Assembly: GCA_029959195.1 (NCBI GenBank) | Contig: CP114119.1 | Coordinates: forward strand, 2,852,001 to 2,916,000 | Source of the DNA: Dictyophora rubrovolvata | Lineage: Eukaryota > Basidiomycota > Agaricomycetes > Phallales > Phallaceae | Length of the DNA stretch: 64,000 nucleotides | Direction of reading: 5' to 3' | Shown: positions 12,839 to 22,439 of the stretch, piece after piece | Layout of the letters: the number at the start of each line of letters is the position of its first letter | Numbering within the stretch: position 1 is the stretch's first letter | Made by a program: the position numbers and the translations under genes | Notes under the pieces: model-generated | The model's input: only the letters and a program-made list of their open reading frames with translations | Database searches by the model: none | What the model was told of the DNA's origin: nothing

Positions 12839-15187
12839 TGTTGCGCACCAAAATCTTCCTAATAAGGAAACGTTCCTATTTTTGGTTCAAAGCAGAGTTT
12901 CAAACTACCAAAAACTTAACCGATACACCACAGCCTCTCGAAATCAAAAACCTTACAAAAAATGGCCGCATTTTCATTTCACTATACATCATCAATCTCT
13001 TTGCCCATTCCAGCATCTCCCACCGAGTCATTACCCCCCTCTGACGATGAATCTATATCACCTTTTCGTTTTTCACCTTCCAGTCCAAGAACATACAATT
13101 TGGATCTGCATACGACTCTTTATATCTATAGTTCCTAATATGCGACTCTTTATATCTATAGTTCCTAATATGCGAGTCTCGACATCGATGAAGAAATGTA
13201 CCTCCCAAAGTTCCCTCCACCTCTTATTATTCGTCAATGCAGAAGTTCGGATTTGGTTCACCCCGGTCTCATGTTTGGAGAAAAGGTTTATATCAAGGAA
13301 CGATTAGACTGGTTTACAATTATCAACGTTTATTCTACACCTGAATCAGCCGTTAAAGACTCGTATTGGATTTAGTTAGTGACACAAGAAGGATTCAAAT
13401 TTACATTCCTGGTTCTAGATGTGCCAAGTCGTTGGGTTGTCATGAAAAACATGAAAACACAAAAACATAGCCTATATAGAGTCAATCTTGTTCCTGTAAA
13501 TCCTCAAGTGTCTCGTTTTTCACCCCATTCGCCAGAACCAATATCTCTCCCCTCTTCTCCATCCAAACAATCCTTCCGAAAGATCTGATGCATTTGCTCA
13601 AACTTTCTTGGACAAAATTAGGACAAAAGGCTTGTTTAGGATAAGCGATTAGATTTGTATTTCATCTCCTTCTTTCTTTCTGGACATTTCATTAGCGCTT
13701 GAAAATTTTGGTTAACTCATATCATCATGTCGGACAATAACGATACTCCTACTTCCCCTATTCCCCTTTTTCAGCTCCCTTTCTTCCCTTTTGAATATCG
13801 TTCTTCTCTCAGATTCGGACCCAACCCTAATTTCCTCTCACAACTTCATGTTTACAATACTCTTGTTTCTGAAATTGATGTCGATCCCTCCACAATGCTT
13901 CTGATTACTCCACAGCCACTAATGGAGATTACTATTCCTTATGACAATCTGGAGATAGGATATCCACGAGCTTTAACCCTGTATGAACGAACTAACGTCA
14001 ATGTCATGGATGAATCGTACGAGTTTGTCGAGTTCCTTTTAACAAATTGTCAAGAAGAATCAATCTGGAGACTGGTCTTTCATTATCAATTTCAAAGTTA
14101 TACTCAATTCTTATTCATAGAAGCACCCCTATCTGCCATCCCATCCCCTCCCGACTACTCTGTTGGAAATCAAACCCTCCCTTTCTATTCCGATCTCCAA
14201 TCCAATATCATTCAAGATCTGATATTGTTAAGCATTGCCATAGCCATTATTATTGCGCCACAGCCATGAAGAAGAAGATCTCGTCAACAAGAACCAGATC
14301 AGTAAGAAGTTTGGGATGGTAAGGTTATAGTTTTGGGTAAGAGGTAGCACGAGAAGTGCCAGATGGTGATTTTGGTAAAGCTATGCTGGGAATCCGGTTT
14401 CATCATTTTCTTTTGATCTCTTTTTGTTTTTGTTTTGTTTCTCTTTTGTTTCAACATATTTCTCCTATTCCTCCTAACCACATATGTGATTCCCCTTTTT
14501 CTGTAATTGTATCCTCCATCATTTTCTCCTTTTTCTTTTGTTTCTTTGTTCTCTTTTTGTTTCCTTTTGTTATCATGGCGAATGATGAGTGATCATTCCA
14601 CTTTCCTTTATGTTTCCAAATGGTATATATACTGCATGTAAATAATTGTAACAGCAGCAATCTATCGGAACAGTTGTCTCATAGTTTTGTTCGAGTTAAG
14701 TTTTAGTCAAGTCAAGTCAAGTTTTTAGTGTTTCGTCTCCCGTCTATTTCTACGCTCACATCTATTTCTTAGATTACTCCAATCAAGGCCTTGGAGTATA
14801 AACCCAGCAATTCGTATTGTCGCTGAAGCCTTAACTAACCTTTACTGTTTATTGTCATTGTTTAGTCATCTCTGACACAGCTCAATGTTTGTCCTCATTA
14901 CTCGTTACTCCAATTATCCCCCATCGACAATTTGTACCTCTCACACATACGCTACACTCACTAGTCAACTGTTGTGGTGTTGTTTGTTGTATTTGTTTGT
15001 TATTGCTATTGATTCGACATCGACATACACTCCTCATCACCTGCTATCATTTATTCACTCTATTTCACATTTGCCTAAGCAGCACCAGAACCCACTCCAC
15101 AGAAGACTAAGGACCTCAAACAAATATCTCCATAGATATCCAATTAGACTAGCCATGACATAAAGCTATCTAGTTCGGATCGTTACA
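12839..15187 (+). mobile_element. Element X copy C (2349 bp) with 4-bp target duplication TTGG
   Basis: Starts TGTTGCGCACCAAAATC, ends GGATCGTTACA, and is flanked by TTGG on both sides (12835-12838 and 15188-15191) inside X copy F. The ORF1 region (about 13050-13590) is broken. The ORF2-type protein is open for 180 codons at 13727-14269. A TATA box (GTATATATACTGCATG, around 14623) lies about 560 bases before the 3' end. More diverged from B and D than these are from each other. Confidence 0.8.
13727..14269 (+). CDS. Element X ORF2-type hypothetical protein
   Basis: 180 codons from ATG (MSDNNDTPTSPIPLF). No known domain recognised. It contains EIDVDPSTMLL, the same kind of block (hydrophobic-x-hydrophobic-D-x-x-T-L-L-P) found in ORF1 and in the ORF2s of copies D and E. 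Proline- and aromatic-rich, no membrane segment, no zinc-binding or nuclease motif seen. Function unknown. Confidence 0.4.
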   Translation: MSDNNDTPTSPIPLFQLPFFPFEYRSSLRFGPNPNFLSQLHVYNTLVSEIDVDPSTMLLITPQPLMEITIPYDNLEIGYPRALTLYERTNVNVMDESYEFVEFLLTNCQEESIWRLVFHYQFQSYTQFLFIEAPLSAIPSPPDYSVGNQTLPFYSDLQSNIIQDLILLSIAIAIIIAPQP

Positions 15188-15238
15188 TTGGGAAGCGGTT
15201 GGAATGTATCAACCTCTAGTAGACAATAGGCAGGTGTC

Positions 15239-15381
15239 TGTCAGGGTTACTCACTCAGACTAGAGGGAGGGGATCCTAAGCAAATATATTTAGGGACAAA
15301 TACTAACTCACCTAGAAGGAGGGGATCCTAAGAGAGCAAACTTAGGGATCCTTCCTCTAGGGCTACTAACTATATATATTA
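15239..15381 (-). mobile_element. R1 repeat, truncated copy
   Basis: Begins TGTCAGGGTTACTCACTCAG and keeps the main hairpin (GATCCTAAG, loop, CTTAGGGATCC at 15325-15352), then breaks off near 15381. It marks the right border of X copy F. Confidence 0.75.
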
Positions 15382-16554
15382 TGCGCCAGAACGTGTGTAT
15401 GAAGTCTGGTGAGGTTAGTACAAGAGATAAATGGTAGGCTTCAACTTGCTCTTGAGTTGCACCCTCACTGTGCATGTCTGTTAACTTCAAGTTGTGTGAT
15501 CATGACATCTGACATGGGGAGCATGTAGTTCAGACGAAGTGTTATGATGTCAGAAGACATCATTATGCAGATGACAGGGAAACGCATGATACAATCATAT
15601 CACACGATGAATACAAGAGTTTTGACAACGTCGAGATAAAGATTTAAGATTTCAAGATGAAACGTTGGTGGCATCTGCAACGCCACCCATGGTGAAGTGA
15701 GAGATTAAGAAAAAGAGAAGGTGTTTCAAAGAAGCTCAGTGTAACAAGTAACAAGGTGAAACTTCTATTGATATCAGAATAGAAAAGTAGATACATTAAA
15801 TTGATCCTTTTATAGAAATGAAATGTGATGACAAATATGAAAAAGGATGACATGGACAAGTTTGGAAATAGCAACTTCAGGAAGTTGCCCAATAAGGAAC
15901 GAGTGGGGTTTCATGTTACATACAGTGGCCTGAGGCTATTCTGGATAGTTCCAAAGAAGTCTGGACTGTTGGGTATGACGGAAGATGGAGTACTGAAGTA
16001 TGGGGTGAGGGACTTGGCTTCAACTTATATATTGTGCCCACTCACCCAGCTTATAATATCCCTTGATTTTGGAATATGAGGAAGTACGAAGTACATACAA
16101 GTCCGACGATGTGAACAACAAGTATGAGTTGACTCAAATGTTAAGTCTGAGCCAACTACACATTACAGATTAAGAGTATGAGATGGACTAGAGTTGAGAG
16201 AATAACTGATTATATTCAGACTGAGGAACCCCAGCTTACAGCTGGGGGTTTTAAATATAGGAAGGAGCAGAACTATGAGAATGGGGATAATGACAAATAA
16301 GGAAAGGTAGGGTAGACTAGTACGAGCTGAAGGCAATGTCAATATAGTTTGGGTACCTTATTACTAAGCGACCTGGATACATATCTCCATAAGAAAAATG
16401 TTCAATACGGAATATGGATTAAATATGGGTCTTGAAGTTCAAGGGGTAAATGAAGTACAGAATACAGAGTTTGGAATAGTCCGGGTTTGGACTGCAGGAC
16501 ATGTGGGGTGTGACATTTCAGGAAGTTAAGCGAGGTTACGTACACACTAAGCGG
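15382..16554. other. Unassigned repeat-like DNA with hairpin and TATA element
   Basis: Several frames of 60-85 codons, none with a recognised domain. A perfect 8-base-arm hairpin (CCCCAGCT, TAC, AGCTGGGG, 16229-16247) is followed directly by TTTTAAATATAGG. Such a layout is common in promoters of LTR retroelements, so this may be a decayed LTR. Ends not defined. Confidence 0.35.
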
Positions 16555-16714
16555 TGTCACGCACCAAAATCTATATTTGGCAAAAATTAGGGTAAATGTT
16601 CTGAAGATTCTCTAATCCCACAATATGTCCCTTGGAGCTTGAATTCACTTTTGCAACTACCCAAAACCCACGTCCAAAACATTTTTTTATCCCAAAAACA
16701 TTGATACAAAAGAT

Positions 16715-17161
16715 ATGTCCTCACTCCAGATTTGCTCTTCTCGTTCCCTGCCATCCCTTCACGCTCCTTCTATCAATGACTCTGATTGTTTTCGTTTTGT
16801 CCCTCCTACTCCTGATATCAATCTCTGTGATTTGGACATTCAGTATTATGTCTACTTCACATCCTATGCGCACCTCAACCTCGATTCCTCCACCTTATTA
16901 CCATTATACCCAAACCCCATTATTATCGGTCTATATAAAGCTTCAGATCTGATCTCATATTTAGATGTAGGCAATAAGAAGATTTCTTTTGGAACACGAT
17001 TATGGTTAGAAGGATATGAAGAATGGTTCGTTGTGGTAAATATGTACACAATTCACATAAGTCTACTGGACACGGTTACTAGGATATGGGCTACTGCTGA
17101 ACACGGACATGCATTCTGGCACATTGTATTCGATGTCTCTTGTTCATGGATCCGTTGTTGA
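16715..17161 (+). CDS. Element X ORF1 hypothetical protein (copy D)
   Basis: 148 codons from ATG about 160 bases inside the element. The serine-rich start (MSSLQICSSRSLPSL) is followed by a conserved core with LNLDSSTLLPLYPNP, then GYEEWFVVVNMY and a cysteine near the end. The homologue in copy E (21202-21624, minus, 140 codons) keeps the core (LQIDPTTLLPVYSHK, RWFTVTHVYS), so the protein family has been maintained over clear divergence. No known domain recognised and no function proposed. Confidence 0.5.
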   Translation: MSSLQICSSRSLPSLHAPSINDSDCFRFVPPTPDINLCDLDIQYYVYFTSYAHLNLDSSTLLPLYPNPIIIGLYKASDLISYLDVGNKKISFGTRLWLEGYEEWFVVVNMYTIHISLLDTVTRIWATAEHGHAFWHIVFDVSCSWIRC

Positions 17162-17527
17162 TATCAGCACATGCCAGAACCTGAATTTTTCCTTCCTTTC
17201 TATGATTCTGATACTCTGCAATTTCCCATGACTCCAAAACCTCCTATCTCCACCTTTGATCCTCTCACTGAATCTTCATCACCTTTTTTTTGTCCTATGA
17301 CTCCTGTTTCTACTATCCCCAAGCTACATCAACTTCGGAAATTCTGTTTAGCTATATTTAAGATATCTGGGATAACGCTATAGAAAGTACTTCATTTGAA
17401 TAATCAGGACTAATTAAAACAAAAAACAAGGACTTTTTTATTTTTTTTATTCCCCTCTTTTGTTGTCTTGTTTCTTTTCTTTCAGAATCTAAATTAATTC
17501 CATTTTTTTTTATCCTTCTCTTCCATC

Positions 17528-17830
17528 ATGAGCTTTGTGCAACCTCTTGGCTATGAATCACTTGCCCTCACTTCCTTCCTTCCTTACCCCTTTTATCCTT
17601 TTACAGGGATAACTTTGGACGAACAATATGCCAACTTCGTATCAACAATACAGATTTATTGCATCTCTGGTACAAATATCGAGATAGATAGAAGTACATT
17701 ATGGCCACATTCTCTAGTCCCCATTCAAGAATACCAGGTACCTTACGAGAAACTGGAATTTCCAGAGAATCTAAAAGTGAACGAAATAATCCATATCAAC
17801 ATACTCGCTCATTCATATGAATTGGTTTGA
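17528..17830 (+). CDS. Element X ORF2 hypothetical protein (copy D)
   Basis: 100 codons (MSFVQPLGYESLALTSF). It shares IEIDRSTLWPHSL and a following YEKLEFP segment with the ORF2s of copies C and E (for example INVNEETLLPFH at 20596-20865 minus). The block resembles the LNLDSSTLLP block of ORF1, so the two ORFs may be old duplicates. Function unknown. Confidence 0.42.
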   Translation: MSFVQPLGYESLALTSFLPYPFYPFTGITLDEQYANFVSTIQIYCISGTNIEIDRSTLWPHSLVPIQEYQVPYEKLEFPENLKVNEIIHINILAHSYELV

Positions 17831-18921
17831 ATTTGCCAGTTTCATCGTAGTGAACAACCTGTTTGGCGGTTCATATTCCATTAACCACTTCTTTATCACA
17901 ATGAATTTCTTTTCATGGATGCTCCCACTAATGCGATCGACAATCATCCTGCCCCTGACTACTATCCACTAGAGGTTGATACTTCCCAATCACTTCCCAT
18001 GTACCTTGAGCGAAGACCTTTAGTTCTGTACAATTGGAGCTCTTTAATAAGAGTTCAACAACGAAATACGTGGATACATATGGCAGTGGCGAATGCACAT
18101 CGTTTCCAAGGTTAAAGGAAGGAGATGAAGATCGAAAATCTGAGACTGTGAAGCGCTTATCGATAGTGATGTCTATTTTGGGAAAATTAGTAAGGATGAA
18201 TAAAATGATCTCCTATCCTCATCGTTTCCTTTCTTGTTTGCCTCTTTTTCTTTCCTTTTGTACTTGTATTGATTCTAAATCCATTCTTTTGTATTGCTCC
18301 TTTCTTTCTTTTTGTTTTGTCATCGCCTTGAAATTCTTTTGTTCACTCTTTATAATAGTATAGACTCACTGACTCATATGCCCTTTTTTTTATTACTCGC
18401 TTTTCTCTTTGTTTCTTTTTCTTCTTTATTACAAATCCGGCTCACAATTACTAATTATGTTACCACTCAATGTTCAAAAACATTCTTATTGTTCTAACAT
18501 GTATAAATACTGCATGTAAATACCTGTAACAGCAGCAATACCTACATTGGTTTGACTCAAGTTTAAGTTTATAGTTTTTGTTTAGTGTTTTTGGTTTTGC
18601 CTCTTATCTATCTCTACGCTCATGTCTTTACCTTTAAAAAACTCTGAGACTGTACATTTCGGAGTATAAACTTGTGATCTGAGTTATTGCAATTATTATA
18701 CTTTGTCTCACAAGCAACCCTTGATTTGTTAACAGTAACCGTCTTTTGGTTATTGTTATTTGTTATTGTTTCCATCACCTCTCCCTCCCCCTATTTCGCA
18801 CTAAGCAGCACCTGGACTCACTCCGCGGAGATTGACTACCTCACTCATTCTTTTCTTGTGTATTTCACTAGGCATATTATTTTCCTTTTGCACATAGTGA
18901 AGCTTACAGTGGGCATAACAA

Positions 18922-19177
18922 TATACTATGAAAAATGGTAAAGGTTGTATGTGACCCTCAGTTCATGGACTGGGTGCAGACACACACCAGTTCCAGACTT
19001 TAGCTGGGGCCTAGGCCACAGCACTGATGGGAACAGGTGCTCAGCACCTGTTCAAACATAAAAACAGAGATAACAGGGAAAACGGGGAAAATGGGGAATG
19101 AGATATGATATGAGAAATGTGAGAATAAATAAAATAAACATAGAGAAATAAGGAGACAGTGCTAGCATACTCTGACA
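18922..19177 (-). mobile_element. R1 repeat, partial copy
   Basis: Runs from ATATACTATGAAAAATGG to GCATACTCTGACA and lacks the hairpin-rich left end. It keeps a perfect palindrome with 10-base arms (AACAGGTGCT, C, AGCACCTGTT, about 19033-19053) in which paired positions differ from the copy at 11617. Confidence 0.75.
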
Positions 19178-19510
19178 GTAGTAGGGCAATAAGAGACTTT
19201 GTTAGGGCAACTCAGGGCACACACCTAGAGGAGGGAAAATCTAAGAGAAAAAGCTTAGGGATCCTCCTCTAGGGAAACCGACTATATATCTATGAGTGCA
19301 GGTGCTCGGTTGATCCCCATGGGATCCACAGTGATAATGAATGAAAATGAGTGAGAATGAAAATTCAGTTGAAGACCGAATTCAAGAGAACAAGTTGAAA
19401 ATGAGAAATAGTCAGAAATATGAGAAAGTGAGAAAGGACAGAATAAACACAGAGAGAGCGTGAATATGGGAAAATGGGAAAATGAAAAGTGTCGCTAGCA
19501 TACCGTGACA
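19178..19510 (-). mobile_element. Diverged R1-family copy
   Basis: Ends GCTAGCATACCGTGACA like R1 and has the CTTAGGGATCCTCCTCTAGG arm, but its middle part (19320-19450) is unrelated to the other copies. It is a second subfamily or a chimera, and it borders the tyrosine-recombinase relic. Confidence 0.55.
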
Positions 19511-19565
19511 GACTTGCCCCATCAATGTGATCTGGAACCTGTTCAGAGTGGTGCTGGCAGCACGG

Positions 19566-21749
19566 TGTAACAATCCGAAGATAATAGCTAAATGTCGTAG
19601 CTATATATACAATTGGAAAAACTATGAAGATATTTTGTTTGAGGCTGTCTAGTCTCCGTGGAGCGGGTCCTGGTGCTGATTTCGTAAGAAGGAGGGTGGG
19701 GGAATAATATGATATTTAGTGAGTGTGTGTGTGTCGATATAAAACCAACAACAACAAAAAAATGATGATCCTAAGATCGTGTGTGTGTGAGGGGGATGAT
19801 AAATGTGAGTTGCAATAAAATGGTGAGTCAATACGCCGTCGATAATACAGCGATGATAATCTGTTTAAAGTTAGTAAGGCTTCAACGACAATACAAATCG
19901 TTGAGTTTATACTCTAAGGCCTCACTCAGAGTAATCCAAAGAAATAGACGTGAGCATAGAAATAGACTAGAGATGAAACTTGACTTGAACTTGACTTAAA
20001 CTGAACTAAACTTGAGACAACCCTTTCGGTAGATTGCTGCCGTTACACATATTTACATGCAGTATTTATACCATTTAGAACAAAAGAAATATTTTTAGAA
20101 TTTTTAGGAGGTTTAACAATAAGCAATTGTAAACCATTTTCATGACACAATAAAAGAAAAAGAAAGAAGAAAAAGAGAGGAAGAGTTACATTTGGGGAGA
20201 ACAACAAGTGATGAGGAATTTTTCAGGGAGGAAATAGAAGTACAACAAACACAAACAGTCCCAATTTGGAAGAAAGTGATACTCTCCTTTTTTTTACCAT
20301 TTTCGCACCATACTGCCACAGCAACAATTTCTCCATTTCCTTAATCTCTTATTCTTCTCCTCTTTATGAGTCGTACATCCTCTTCTTCCATCGGTCGAGG
20401 TTGTCTAGTCGTCGGCAAATAAAATGTTACTGAATTAGTTGCCTCGTAGCAAGGGGATGGAGTAAGGGGATTGGGAGGGTTAGAATAGAAACTAGGAGGG
20501 TATGAGAACACGTCTAAAGGGGCATCAAGGAATAGGACTTGTCTGGCTAAAAGCACAGATCATTGGAAGATGAGTCACCATGCTAGCCGTCCATCTCAAT
20601 GCATCTGTAGATATGCTGCAAGTTCATACGAATGTCCCTTTACTCTGATATGATATTGATCATATAAATAAAGTATTGGCGGTAACCTTAAATCATCATA
20701 GTAGAGCGTATGTTGGATGTACCCATCGTGAAAGGGTAACAAGGTTTCTTCGTTGACATTGATTAGTCCTTTTTGGCAGAGGACATATTCTCGTATGACC
20801 GTTTTGAAATTGCCATGTGGGCGATTGGATGATGCCATGGTGTAAGAGGCTGTGAGGTCGATCATTATGGTAGCGAAGGGATAGAGTAAGGCTGAAGAAA
20901 CTTGGAACTCCGAAACAAAAAGAGACCAGATGATTAAAATAGATGTTTACCCTTATACGTTATTTTTGTTCTTTATTATGTTCCAAACTGATCAAGCTCA
21001 TTCTAGGAATCCAGAACAAACACGTCAAAGTGTGCGGATTGTTTGTTGATATCGAGGAGGGTGTATTGTTAAATCGGAAGAAGTTGGAGATAGGGAAGGT
21101 GAATTATGGTTAGACGAAGAGTTTGTTGGTTCTTTGAGAAGGGGATTGGCAGGTCGATAGAATCCTAAGACCAGTTGGTGATTGCATGATGATAGGATCC
21201 ATCAACTAGGAATGTCCAGAACCATTATCATGTATTCTAACCCAACTTGTGTCATTAACCAGACATGGTATGAATCTTGTAAGGCTGATTCTGGCGTAGA
21301 ATAAACATGAGTTACTGTAAACCATCTTAGTTCCTTCTTGATGTAGACTTCTCTTCCGAACACCAAGAAGGGATGTACGATATCTGAACTTCGACATTTA
21401 TGGATACTTCTAGGAACCTTGTGCGAGTAGACTGGGAGAAGAGTTGTGGGGTCAATTTGGAGGATAGGCGTCGGGGAATAATAAGTGAACAATGTAGTCT
21501 CGATATCCAGATCATGAGTACGAGGACTATCATGAATATAATGAAATATCGGAGGGATAACATCTTCTGGGGAAGAGGTAGGATTTCTAATTGTGAATGT
21601 GGATGAGAGACGAAGATTGAACATTTTATTGTTATTTGAATAAGGGAATTTGGGTAAGTTGATAGTCGCTTTCTAGGAAGGGAGGATTTGAATGTCTGCT
21701 TTGGATAAGCAGCCTAATCACCAAATGAGGAAGGTTTTGGTGCGCGACA
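19566..21749 (-). mobile_element. Element X copy E (2184 bp) with 4-bp target duplication ACGG
   Basis: Minus-strand copy. The complement starts TGTCGCGCACCAAAAC and ends GGATTGTTACA. ACGG flanks both sides (19562-19565 and 21750-21753), and the recombinase relic is interrupted exactly here. It encodes an ORF1 homologue at 21202-21624 (140 codons) and an ORF2 homologue at 20596-20865. With copy C it defines the element ends as TGT...ACA and the duplication as 4 bp. Confidence 0.85.
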
Positions 21750-22000
21750 ACGGTCAGACCTGTTGTTCTCATGGAGGGACCAATATGGGAACATTTGTCC
21801 CCTGACAAGGGAAGCAGCATTGCAACACTTGCAGGAGACCCTAGCATCCAGAGGAGGACACATTGTATTTGGCCACTCCTTTAGAATTGGAGGAGCATCC
21901 TTTTTCCTAGTAAAAGGGGTCAGCCCAGAGATAGTACGCCTGGCAGGCAGGTGGAAGTCACTAGCGTATGAGATGTACATTCATGCATTTGAGCAGATAG

Positions 22001-22405
22001 TGTCAGGGTATGCTAGCGTTGTCCCCTTATTTTCCTACATTTATCTTCGGTTCTGGTCTATTTTATTTATTTCCATATTTCTCATATTCTATCCCATCTC
22101 TTGCGTTTCCCTCTCCTTCTGTATTCCCATTTTCCCTTCAATGGGTGCTGAGCACCCATTCTCATCAGAGCCGTGGCCTAGGCCCCGGCTAAAAGTCCGG
22201 GACCGGCGCATATCCGCACCCAGTCCATGAACTGAAGGCTGCGTGTGGCCTTTGCCGTTTTTCATAGTATATAGTTAGTAGCCCTAGAGGAGGGATCCCT
22301 AAGTTTGTTCTCTTAGGATCCCCTCCCTCTAGGTGAGTTAGTATCTTTCCCAAAATATATTTGCTTAGGATCCCCTCCCTCTAGTCTGAGTGAGTAGCCC
22401 TGACA
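22001..22405 (+). mobile_element. R1 repeat, intact 405-bp copy with 5-bp target duplication GATAG
   Basis: TGTCAGGG at 22001, CCCTGACA ending at 22405, GATAG at 21996-22000 and again at 22406-22410. Contains a hairpin at 22284-22332 (about 20-base arms around an 8-base loop) and a palindrome at 22141-22159. It interrupts the tyrosine-recombinase relic. Ends TGT...ACA plus a 5-bp duplication fit a solo LTR, although the 8-bp inverted ends also fit a small DNA transposon. Confidence 0.92.
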
Positions 22406-22439
22406 GATAGCACCCCAGCACCTGGGAGGTTTGGGCTGA

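Larger units (their letters stand above)
10861..15238 (-). mobile_element. Element X copy F, interrupted by three nested insertions
   Basis: Minus-strand copy whose 3' end (complement begins TATAACGATC at 10861) sits in the Tc1 relic. It is read in segments 10861-11369, 11770-12181, 12768-12838 and 15188-15238, each collinear with copies B and D. The gaps hold an R1 element, a 586-bp LTR-like element and X copy C. Its own 5' part is lost beyond the R1 fragment at 15239. Clearly older than the elements inside it. Confidence 0.75.
16555..18921 (+). mobile_element. Element X copy D (about 2.37 kb), best-preserved copy
   Basis: Starts TGTCACGCACCAAAATC and ends CATAACA. It holds ORF1 at 16715-17161 (148 codons) and ORF2 at 17528-17830 (100 codons). 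A TATA box (TGTATAAATACTGC, 18500-18513) lies about 420 bases before the 3' end. It is an inverted, nearly identical partner of copy B about 10 kb away. It looks close to whole and is one of the youngest copies. The 3' flank was replaced by an R1 fragment. Confidence 0.78.
19511..22439 (+). pseudogene. Tyrosine-recombinase element relic (Crypton- or DIRS-type), interrupted
   Basis: Host segments 19511-19565, 21750-22000 and 22406-22439 encode parts of a tyrosine recombinase C-terminus, including HSFRIGGAS (the H-x-x-R box) and GRWKSLAYEMYIHAFEQ with the final catalytic tyrosine region. The relic is a fossil broken by insertion of X copy E and of an R1 element. A possible 3' UTR with AATAAA at 22652 follows. 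Whether it was a Crypton (DNA) or a DIRS-type retroelement cannot be decided from the recombinase tail alone. Confidence 0.7.

Noticed and set aside
5593-22405. Helitron or MITE explanation for the R1 copies
   Set aside because: Helitrons make no target duplication and have no terminal inverted repeats; R1 has 5-bp duplications and 8-bp inverted ends. A small DNA transposon stays possible, but TGT...ACA plus 5 bp fits a solo LTR at least as well.
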